From Bagarius yarrelli (lineage: Eukaryota; Chordata; Actinopteri; Siluriformes; Sisoridae): a stretch of 64,000 nt of DNA. The stretch lies in the NCBI GenBank assembly GCA_005784505.1, contig VCAZ01000063.1:829501-893500 (forward strand). The letters run 5' to 3'. The notes under the pieces are model-generated. The model was not told the DNA's origin. It saw nothing but the letters and a program-made list of their open reading frames with translations, and made no database searches. Shown here in pieces: positions 52,335-61,936 of this stretch (its first letter is position 1; every line of letters begins with the position of its first letter). The position numbers and the translations under genes were made by a program.

Positions 52335-53499
52335 TCCGGTCCAACTACCCCAAAGATGGGCACAGGATAAACCTGGAGGGGAGACATCGATCAACTATAA
52401 AAAAAAAAGTTTATGGCAAATGTCAGGCTTTAAAATCACAAAAATGTCTATCTGTGTGTCGAACTCTCTTCTACTAGAAACACTGAGACTTTAATGAAGT
52501 AATAGAAATGTCCTTTCTTAGAAATGTAGCATATAAACACGAGGAGTGAAACAGTTCTTGCATGTTTAGCAAGATCTGAAATGGTGTAGGTTTAATCTCA
52601 TACAATATACAATATATTAATTTATTGTATTTGTTATAAAAAAAAATAGGGATAGGAAAGGAATATTACAGAAGCTATTACAGACTTTATGGATCTTTAT
52701 GTATTTAATAATTTGACGTTTCATTTACATTTCTCGCATTTGGCAGATGCCTTTACCCTAACTTAAGTTTTAATCCAAATGAGCATTTTAGGGTTAAGGG
52801 CCTTGCATAGAGACCCAGCAGTGGCATCTTGGTGGTATTAGGGATTAAACCCATTATCTACCGTCAGCAACCTTAACCACTAAGCATCCACTTTAAGTCT
52901 GAGTCTTTTGTCTGTACTCAGGTAAACTCAAGATGTGAACGTATAATAAAACATTTATCAGTCAGTTATTTTCTTCCTTGTACCTCCTTGTACCATATAG
53001 ACTCATCATCCAATTTCTCACCTATGTCATTATGTAGTTTTTATATTAAGCTACAAGATATTTTAACCAGATCTCTACTAGCTGTAAAAAAATATTGTAA
53101 TAAATGTAGAATTCTGCATTAAACAGCATGTGTACTGTCTGTGCTACTGTTAGCTAGCAATGTTTTAATGATTATCATAATTGAGCCTGCAACAAGATTA
53201 TTTTGATAGTCGATTAATCAACGAATATTAGAACTATTAACAATTCATCAATTATTTCATTTTTATGCATGTAATTATTAAGTTATGTTTATTGTGTGAT
53301 ACATGAAACAAGAAAATCACTTCAGCGTTCAAAAAATGTCTAATAAATATCTGCAATTATTTCACTGATTAATAAGTATAGTTGGATTAAATGTTAAATA
53401 GAGCTTTCGCAATTAGTTTTATTTAAAATTAATGATTAAAACGCGGTAAAAAGCGTCTTTTTGTTTTTCGGTGATTATTTTAGATTACTTCGTCTCGCT
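52335..53499 (+). other. gnb3 3' region and spacer
   Basis: Possible poly(A) signals AATAAA lie at 52945-52950 and 53099-53104. A reverse family A SINE (about 52725-52895: CATTTGGCAGATGCCTTTAC, AGGGCCTTGCATAGAGACCC) lies before both, so the 3' UTR may include it. Around 53190-53290 there is an AT-rich dispersed-repeat fragment (AGTCGATTAATCAACGAATA), related to one near 13590-13625 in cic. Confidence 0.5.
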
Positions 53500-53966
53500 A
53501 TAAACCACGAAGGAGCGAAGGTCGAGAATGACATCACGAGCTGAAAATTCCCGCCACTGGGGTAAATCGGGCGTTTCGACTCCGCCCAAGTGGGAGGAGC
53601 TTGATCATGTCTGATCCCGCCTTTGGACTCTTAGTGCCGCGGGACTTGGGAAACATCGGAAACAAAACAAAATAAAGTGTAAGACTTCCTGCTTCATAAA
53701 GCACATTTTAACATTTAAAACACAAAGAAATACGAACAATTATATTATTAATGACAGTTTAGCCGAAACGCGGTTCCAGTCAGAATTAAAACAGATAATT
53801 CACCGTGCCTGCAGTCAGACCGGAAGTAAAGTCTCATCTCGCGCAGGGAAACCGGCGCGCCAAATTTCAAAGCACTTCCTGGGAAGAAATCGCTAAAAAG
53901 TTAGTGAGGAGGAAACAGTAAGAGCTTTAACGCTCAGGTTGGCAGTAATCCGGCGTCGTATTTAGG
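53500..53966 (+). promoter_or_regulatory. tcf19: tcf19 promoter and first untranslated exon
   Basis: More GC-rich than its surroundings. It contains TTCCCGCC (53548-53555), ATCCCGCC near 53614 and GGCGCGCCAAA (53853-53863), all E2F-like sites. The last is followed after AT by TTCAAA, the complement of the CHR core TTTGAA. ETS-like CCGGAAGTAA is at about 53819. A donor AGG|GTATGT at 53966/53967 may end a non-coding exon that joins the acceptor at 54480. This fits the known G1/S-linked expression of TCF19; the binding sites are predictions. Confidence 0.55.
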
Positions 53967-54480
53967 GTATGTCATGATTTTTAAACGTTTTGCTGCGCTG
54001 AAACAGGGATTTAAATGACTTTTTAGCACTTTATTTGACGTTTTCTTGCACTCGCCGTGCGCTAAACCGTCTTTAGCGCCTTCCTTTCGGCATTTCCTGT
54101 TTACTCGGTGGCGTTAAAAGTGCAGTCGCGCATTGCCTCTGATCGATCAAGCTAAATAATGTTTTGATTGTATTAGACACACTGCGTCTGATTTGTGGTC
54201 TGATTTGTGTTTCAACATCGTTTTCAAGAACTTTCCCAATTTTGAGTGTTCGGCTAGCGTGCTAGCTAAAAAACTAGCTCTGAATGCTAAACAATAAGAC
54301 TTGAGCAGTGGCTGAACTCCAGACGATCTTATTTAAAACAAGCTTTATAATATGTGCGTGTTATTTTAATGCTCATAATGTAAAGTATTATAATGTTTTA
54401 TTTCTTCATTAAATGAACATTCATTGGCATATTTAACATTTTTCCTTTTATATAAGTTTTTTTTTTTGTTTTCATTTTCA

Positions 54481-54719
54481 GGATGATGAGCATCTGATTG
54501 GGACCCCACCTTTACCACGTATAACACAGCAGTACCATTGTGTTTTTTCTTTTAACTGTTAACACTTTTCCTCATGATATTGCTGTAGTTTATGCAACAA
54601 TCTGTATTTAATGAGTACAGAACCTCCACGATGGTGGGTTGTGACCCTGCAGCCGCTTCGCTATAAGTCGCCTACCGGTGGGTGTCTTTTTGACTTTTGC
54701 ACCTGGTTTGCTCGCCATC
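54481..54719 (+). other. tcf19: tcf19 5' UTR in exon 2, with upstream start codons
   Basis: The acceptor TTTTCAG at 54480 opens this exon. The leader carries several ATGs: very short frames near 54483 and 54573, one at 54631, and a 54-codon frame from 54611 that runs past the main start codon to 54775. Confidence 0.55.
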
Positions 54720-54775
54720 ATGTTCCCTGGAATCCAGCCGTGTTTTCAGCTCCTGAGAATAGGCTCGTCGAGTAG
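54611..54775 (+). CDS. Upstream ORF overlapping the tcf19 start codon
   Basis: Encodes 54 aa (MSTEPPRWWVVTLQPLRYKS... to ENRLVE) and terminates 55 nt inside tcf19 in another frame. Ribosomes starting here would miss the tcf19 ATG at 54720, so it could repress translation. No homologue is known to me and coding function is unproven; it could be chance. Confidence 0.3.
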   Translation: MSTEPPRWWVVTLQPLRYKSPTGGCLFDFCTWFARHHVPWNPAVFSAPENRLVE

Positions 54776-56508
54776 TGTAAACAGCTCCGGTGGTGCTGCT
54801 CCAGATTCGGCCCATGACCTGTACACGTTCCGTCCAGCTCTCGCACAATCTGTGTTCCGGTTGGGCCGGCTGCCAGAGTTGTGCGATGTCACGTTGGAAT
54901 CGTCATCTATTTCACGTGTGCATGCCGAGCTGCATGCTGAGAAACAAAGTGATGCTGCTGGAGAAGAGAGCTGGAGGGTCCAAGTGATGGACCGAAGCAG
55001 CTACGGTTGGTGTTAAGTAGTCAGTGGTTTGTTTTTGTTTTTTTTCCTGTTTTCTGTTGATATTCTGTATGATAAAGCATATTTTGTGCTAAAGTCTAAA
55101 TCTTTATAACATCACTGTGTTTTAGATCATCATCATTTTGAATTATCTGTTAACAGGTACGTGGGTGAACGATGTCCGAATTCAGTCTGGTCTCTTGTTG
55201 GAGATATTTGATGGTGACACGCTGACCTTTGGTGGCCAGACAGTACATGGGAGCCCAGAGTTCTACTTCCTGTTCCAGAAGGTCAGGGTCAGTCCACAAG
55301 ACTTCGATGCCATAACTGTCCCAAAAGCAAGCTCTTTCTCATCCAATATCAATAACCGGATTCGAACGAGTTTGGACTCCAAGCAGGAGCCCGGCCTCGA
55401 CATTTCCAAGCTGTCTATTAATAAAGCAACAGTCATTCTTAACTCCATTGGCAGTCTTAGTAAGATCAATGGCAGTCGCTGGACCTTCATGCGGACAGAC
55501 AAAAGCGCTGGCCTAAATTCAGCAGACACGCCTTCATTTCAAACTTTGGTTCCACCTTCAACTCCTCCTTTTTCTGATAGTCGAGAGCCCGCAAAGTCCA
55601 TCCCACCGTCCTCCAAGAGTCGACGCAAATCGGCCCACACCGTGCTGTTGGAGGACGACAGTGTGGAGGACCATGATGGCTGCAGGAATGGGTTAGAGGA
55701 AGCGTGGAAAGCCAAAGCTGGCAAGAGACGGCGTCTCTACAAGTCTGAGTCCGAGATCTCACAGTCTCCGCTGTCCAGCAGAGAGTTAAGCACGAGGCCA
55801 CAGCTAGACACCAGGCCGGTGGCTCCCAAGCAAAATGCAGCAATCAATCAGTTCAACAGCCGAAAACTTGGGCAGCCTCCGTTTACTCTGATCCTGAAGC
55901 ACCAGAGTGAAAACCCTGGCCTCAACAAGTGTGTGAATCTGGTGGGATGCCGGCAGCAGAAGCGCTGTTCTTCAGCTCCTCGCGGCAGGAGAAGGGCAAA
56001 TAGCACGCCCATATGCTCCTCGTTGGTAGTTGGAGGAGAAAACTATCAGTTGGTCACTCCCCCAGCGAGACCGGCCAACACAATGAGAGGACACGTTCGC
56101 TTCCCTGCCACCACTGGGTACGCCAAATTAATGATTCACACTGGTGATTTGTGATTATTTTACATGCAAGAAAAACACCTTAAAGATTCAAACTAATCAG
56201 AGCAAATATTCCACACACCTGAGTTTTATACTATATAAGCATTATTTTATTTGGCACATGCTATAGTAAAAATTGGTCTGTGCAATGCCTCGGCTATCCA
56301 AATGCTTTTGGATAAAGTGATTGAAATTGTACTTGCATTGCTTTCATAATTTAATATCTTACAAATTAGTTGTCTGTCTGAGGGGAAAATTGTATTAAAA
56401 TTTGAACATTACAAAAATAATTTTGGTAGAGGCTACGCATCACATCTTACCGGCGCTTGTTCTACAAATGCATCCTATATCGTTATTAATGGTCATTTCT
56501 GCCATGTC

Positions 56509-56589
<81 letters not shown>

Positions 56590-59571
56590 TATATTATACA
56601 CAGGGAGTGCAGAATTATTAGGCAAGTTGTATTTTAGAGGATTAATTTTATTATTGAACAACCACCATGTTCTCAATGAACCCAAAAAACTCATTAATAT
56701 CAAAGCTTAATATTTTTGGAAGTAGTTTTTAGTTTGTTTTTAGTTTTAGCTATTTTAGGAGGATATCTGTGTGTGCAGGTGACTATTACTGTCCATAATT
56801 ATTAGGCAACTTAAGAAAAAACAAATATATACCCATTTCAATTTTTTATTTTCACCAGTGAAACCAATAGGACATCTCAACATTCACAAATATACATTTC
56901 TGACATTCAAAAACAAAACAAAAACAAATCAGTGACCAATATAGCCACCTTTCCTTGCAAGGACACTCAAAAGCCTGCCATCCATGGATTCTGTCAGTGT
57001 TTTGATCTGTTCACCATCAACATTGTGTGCAGCAGCAACCACAGCCTCCCAGATACTGTTCAGAGAGGTGTACTGTTTTCCCTCCTTGTAAATCTCACAT
57101 TTCATGATGGACCACAGGTTCTCTATGGGGTTCAGATCAGGTGAACAAGGAGGCCAAGTCATTACTTTTTCTTCTTTTAGACCCTTTCTTGCCAGCCACG
57201 CTGTGGAGTACTTGGACGCGTGTGATGGAGCATTGTCCTGCATGAAAATCATGTTTTTCTTGAAGGATGCAGACTTCTTCCTGTACCACTGCTTGAAGAA
57301 GGTGTCTTCCAGAAACAGTAGGACTGGGAGTTGAGCTTGACTCCATCCTCAACCCGAAAAGGCCCACAAGCTCATCTTTGATGATACCAGCCCAAACCAG
57401 TACTCCACCTCCACCTTGCTGGCGTCTGAGACGGACTGGAGCTCTCTGCCCTTTACCGATCCAGCCACGGGCCCATCCATCTGGCCCATCAAGACTCACT
57501 CTCATTTCATCAGTCCATAAAACCTTAGAAAAATCAGTCTTGAGATATTTGTTGGCCCAGTCTTGACGTTTCAGCTTGTGTGTCTTGTTCAGTGGTGGTC
57601 GTTTTTCAGCCTTTCTTACCTTGGCCATGTCTCTGAGTATTGCACACCTTGTGCTTTTGGGCACTCCAGTGATGTTGCAGCTCTGAAATATGGCAAAACT
57701 GGTGGCAAATGGCATCTTGGCAGCTGCACGCTTGACTTTTCTCAGTTCACGGGCAGTTATTTTGCGCCTTGGTTTTTCCACACGCTTCTTGCGACCCTGT
57801 TGACTATTTTGAATGAAACGCTTGATTGTTCGATGATCACGCTTCAGAAGCTTGGCAATTTTAAGAGTGCTGCATCCCTCTGCAAGATATCTCACTATTT
57901 TTGACTTTTCGGAGCCTGTCAAGTCCTTCTTTTGACCCATTTTGCCAAAGGAAAGGAAGTTGCCTAATAATTATGCACACCTGATATAGGGTGTTGATGT
58001 CATTAGACCACACCCCTTCTCATTACTGAGATGCACATCACCTAATATGCTTAATTGGTAGTAGGCTTTCGAGCCTATACAGCTTGGAGTAAGACAACAT
58101 GCATAAAGAGGATGATGTGGTCAAAATACTCATTTGCCTAATAATTCTGCACTCCCTGTACATACATACATACATACATATACACACACACACAGTGCCT
58201 TGAAAAAGTATTTATACCCTTAAACTTTTCATATTTTGTCACCTTACAACCACAAACCTAAGTGTGAAGTGGAACAGTAATGATACATGGTTTTTGCAAT
58301 TTTAAGCAAGTAAAAATCTGAAAAGTGTGGTGTGCATTTGTATTCAGCCCCCTTGTCAATACTTTGTAGTGCCACCTTTCACTGCAATTACAGCTGCAAG
58401 CTTGGGGTATGACTCTACCAGCTTTGCACATCCAAAGACTGAATTTTATGCCCATTTTTCTTTGCAAAGTAGCTCAAGCTTAGCCAGATTGGATAAGGAG
58501 CATCTGTAAACAGCAATTTTTAAGTCTTGCCACAGATGCTCAATAGAATTCAGGTCTAGACTTTGACTTGGTTTTTCTAACCATTCCATTGTAGCTCTGG
58601 CTGTATGTTAAGGGTGTTTGTCCTGCTGGAACCTCCTTCCAGATCTCAAGTCTTTTGCAGCCTTCAACAGGTTTTCTTCCAGGTTTGCCCTGCATTTAGC
58701 TCCACCTATCTTCCCTGTCCCTGCATCCCCACAGCATGATGCTGCCACCACTATGGTTAAAAGTGGGGATGGTGTCTTCAGGGTGAAAAAAGTATAAGTA
58801 CTTTGTCAAGGCACTGTATGCATGTCAACTTGTAATTGACAACAGCATTTGGAATGTTTCTGTGCTTAAATTTTTAGTAAAAAACTTTTTTGGGGGGTTT
58901 GCATTTTTCAGCGCCTGTTTAAGTAATAAACTCATTACGTCATTACTTGGCAGCAGTGTTGATTTATAACTAATAATTAGCCAGTTTGTAATGTTTTTTT
59001 TGATTGTAAACCTGTGATTTTGGTTTTGTGATGAATTGAATTGAGGTGTCTGAGGTCAGTCACTCCTGATCAGATTGTAAAGGCCTACAATTGTGTCCAC
59101 TGCAGGGTGACTGAATTGTTCTTACTTTTCAGATTGTGCAACTTTTGAAAGTGTTAATGTTAATATTGGAACGGCGGTTGATTTATGGATTTCATGACAT
59201 TTAAAAACTTTTCTTTTTGCAGTAGACGGCGTGGCAGACCCAGGAAGCACCCGTTACCCCAGGCTTCCCTTCCATCTCCCGCTTCCTCCTCATCGTCATC
59301 CAGCTCCTCGTCCTCTTCCTCCTCATCATCATCAGCATCGTCTTCCTCTGAGGACGAAGATGATGATGAAAACGAAGAAGAAACCAGGGCAACGCAGGGC
59401 GTTGAGCCTTGTGCCTCGTTGTGTTGTCGTCTGCCACAGCAGGACACGGTGCAGTGGGTGCAGTGTGATGACTGTGACGCTTGGTATCATCTGGACTGCC
59501 TTCCGAACGACCGCAACCGAGCCACATTTCTGCTGGACCCCAGCGCTGAATTTCACTGCGGCTGCTGCTGA
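54720..59571 (+). CDS. tcf19: Transcription factor 19: FHA and PHD-finger protein
   Basis: Nuclear chromatin reader linked to proliferation; the mammalian PHD finger binds H3K4me3. Exons 54720-55005, 55157-56117 and 59223-59571 join in frame to 531 aa; human TCF19 is 345 aa. Start MFPGIQPCFQLLRIG matches human M-LPCFQLLRIG, with a good start context (GCCATCATG). The FHA domain is at about 33-150 (SRVHAELHAE, SSYGTWVNDV, FDGDTLTFGG, EFYFLFQKVRV). TVILNSIGSLSKI and the RRKSAHTVL segment are conserved. The extra length lies in the middle of exon 2 and in a poly-Ser then acidic stretch after the AT-hook-like RRRGRPRKHP. The PHD finger (about 478-531: EPCASLCC, WVQCDDCDAWYHLDC, FHCGCC) ends at the stop codon. 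The first donor is a weak GTTGGT. The 3.1-kb last intron holds two Tc1-like elements. Confidence 0.95.
56515..56588. repeat. (TA)n microsatellite in tcf19 intron
   Basis: About 35 TA units next to the left end of the Tc1-like element, which inserts at TA. Confidence 0.9.
56601..58158 (-). mobile_element. Nearly complete Tc1-like (DD37E-type) transposon
   Basis: 1558 bp with terminal inverted repeats beginning CAGGGAGTGCAGAATTATTA, identical over the first 25 bp at both ends. The right flank is TA; the left flank is CA, probably a mutated TA. Internal copies of AATTATTAGGCAACTT at 56797-56812 and, inverted, 57957-57972 lie roughly 190 bp in from each end, giving an IR/DR layout as in Sleeping Beauty-like elements. 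The transposase gene runs antisense to tcf19 and is broken. The exact ends suggest a fairly young insertion. Confidence 0.9.
56929..57940 (-). pseudogene. Tc1-like DD37E transposase, frameshifted
   Basis: Starts MGQKKDLTGSEKSKIVRYLA, with N-terminal HTH DNA-binding segments (TLKIAKLLKRDHRTIKRFI) and an arginine/lysine-rich linker. First catalytic Asp in VLWTDEMRVSLDG. The frame is lost near 57300-57375 after DELVG, where at least two small deletions lie close together, and resumes as MIFMQDNAPSHAS (second Asp) and SPDLNPIENLW (Glu). 37 residues separate the second Asp from the Glu, so DD37E rather than the usual DD34E. It ends GGYIGH at 56929. Related to the DD37E group reported from fishes and other vertebrates; no intact protein can be made from this copy. 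Confidence 0.87.
58193..58816 (-). mobile_element. Internally deleted Tc1-like element
   Basis: 624 bp beginning CAGTGCCTTGAAAAAGTATT and ending in the near reverse complement (AGTACTTTGTCAAGGCACTG), followed by TA. The inside keeps antisense fragments of a transposase C terminus (TACAGCTGCAAGCTTGGGGT, ATGCCCATTTTTCTTTGCAA) and of the middle (CCACAGCATGATGCTGCCAC); the rest is deleted. It lies 34 bp from the DD37E element and belongs to a different Tc1 family. Confidence 0.85.
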
Positions 59572-59629
59572 TGAGGGGAACAAAAAAGCTCAGACAGACA
59601 CATGGCTTTTCCCAGATCCGTAATTAAGC

Positions 59630-59635
59630 AATAAA
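59630..59635 (+). terminator. tcf19: Poly(A) signal of tcf19
   Basis: AATAAA 59 nt after the tcf19 stop codon, followed within 30 nt by a GTGTCTTTCTC T-rich stretch. This would give a very short 3' UTR. Confidence 0.65.
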
Positions 59636-60970
59636 GTGTCTTTCTCTACTGCCTCAGCTGCTCATTTTTAAACGTCAGACTTGGTTGCCATGCGATGTAC
59701 TAAGCTGTATATCATTGTGATCAGATACAAAAGTGCGTGAATGGATAAAATGGACACAAACCTTAATAGCAGCTCCTGGGCCCTGCGGTGGTGTTATGAA
59801 AATCATTTTTATACGTTTAATATGCATCAATAACGCAAAAGAAAAAAAATCCCTGATAATCTACTATGTCGACCATTTTGGCAGGACGCAACATGCACAG
59901 GACTTTTCAGCGTCAGTCTTTGCTTCCATTTGCACGTGATAATTTTTTTCCAAAACGAAATTTTCTACAAGTGGTTATGCTGTGCAGACTGCCGCTCTGA
60001 TTTTGTGTTTTATTTATTTGATAGACAAAAAGATAAACTGTTCAAACAGCTATGGAACAGGGTGCTCTTCTTCATCTCTCTCTTTTTCTTTCTCTCGGTT
60101 AATAGAATGTCGATTCATGTTTCTAATCAATAATTATAGCGATCACATGATCTGACAACACAACACTCTGATCCACTGATTCATAGTGCATGTGTAAGGA
60201 CGAAGCTTCACACACCTTCAGGAAGGACCTGCATGGAATTAAATCAATGCTGCTGCTGATCGTAAAGAAGTTCTTGGTTTGCAGCAGTGATTTGTTTTTG
60301 TCACTTTTATAATATCTGCGTTTTTTATAATCTGAATGTAAACCAAGTTTGAGCTCTGCTAACTGATAGTACGTGCTGGAGTAAACAATCGACAGTCAGA
60401 AAACCGTGGAATCTGATGTACCCAACGGATAGAAACTGACCCATCAAACTGTCGCCTCTGTGGTGCAGCTAGTTGGGGATTTTGGAGGCCACAAATTGGA
60501 GGCGCTGGTTTATTGTTTTAAATATTAGATACTAATTATATGTCAATTTTCCTGTAGTCTGTATTAACGCACTTAACTAACTGGAGGTGTAATTAGAACA
60601 CCGTTAGCGGGTTTATTCTAGCTACTCGAGTGTGTTTCCTCCCACTGGCTGAGTGAATTTATTATTTATGATGTATTGACCTGTGAAGAGGTTGTATAAA
60701 AAACATGCTCGTTCTGTCTTCTGAATATCTTCAGAATCTTTCGTCTTTATTTTACTGCTGCACCCGACAGAAGTGTGTATCAGTGTGCTATTCGCCCTGA
60801 GGGAAATCAGGGACTGAATAAAAACATGAAACCATGTAAAGTTGCTCTGACTGAGTCCTTCAGGTTTTCAGGAAGCAGCCAGTGGATTAAAGGCTTTATG
60901 ATCATCAGTCATTACAGTGCCTGTCATACTCCACATACGTTCTACTTTATACTTACATATATACATACAC

Positions 60971-61008
<38 letters not shown>

Positions 61009-61739
61009 GTCAGATTCACATCAGCCTTTTTTAAATCTTTAATCCCTGAACACAGTTTATACACACATTTACACATGCTGTAGGTTTTTCAGAACGGATG
61101 TATTGTTAAATAAGCCGTTTCTTTCTGAAATTTATACCTACAAAAAGGTTTTGGTTTTTATTACATTGTTGAGGAAAAATCCTTTATAATTTATAATAGT
61201 GGTTCCTTTAAAAAGGCTGTTTGGTGCTGATTAATGATTTATTATTATTGTTATCATGAATGAATCAGAGTCTATATGTTCGGATTGAGATCAGGAATCG
61301 ATGGGTCAAAATGATCATCTTTGACAAATAAAACAAAATATTGGGCAAAGATTTTGTTGTAAAGTAGTTGTTTGATCTTATTATCAATCAATCAAATCCT
61401 TTTTATTTTATTTACATAGGAAATTTTAAATATTTCACTCAGCTGGGGTGTGAGACACTATTATGCGACACACGTTTATACAGACACTCCTAATGGTGTT
61501 TATATAGAACTTGATAAACGAGGCTCACGGAGTGGAACAACAAGCACATGTGGGATTTAATCATGTTTAAGTGTGAGGAAAGAAGAGAGCTGCAGTTTGT
61601 ACATCATTTCCAGATTTTTTTCTATTTCAGTAGCGATTAACTGTTTATCCCGAATGCCAGAGATTTAGATACAGTCCTGTAAAGTAGATGAAGCCTCGAT
61701 GTGTGTTACTGGTAAATAGCAGTGACGGAGTGTCTGCGG
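59636..61739. other. Spacer between convergent tcf19 and sdha
   Basis: No credible coding frame. Includes the sdha 3' UTR on the right; minus-strand AATAAA candidates lie around 61402-61412 and 61239. There is a (TA)n tract near 60973-61005. The rest is unassigned AT-rich sequence. Confidence 0.5.
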
Positions 61740-61902
61740 TTAGTAGGAGCGGATAGCAGGTGGAATGGCGGCGCAGTCTTCGGCGTTTAGAGACTCATCA
61801 ATCACAGGTCTGTACTCCAGAGTCACCTGAGACGCAGAAACGCACAGGAGAGTTTATACAGCCGAGAAGTTGATGACATGTTTTATTAATTATTAAAAAG
61901 AG

Positions 61903-61936
<34 letters not shown>

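Noticed and set aside
54678..54719. tcf19 start at 54678
   Set aside because: The codon is GTG; ATG 54720 has a better context and matches the family start.
59160..59447. Acidic minus-strand frame (poly-Glu/Asp)
   Set aside because: Antisense of the poly-Ser tract of tcf19.
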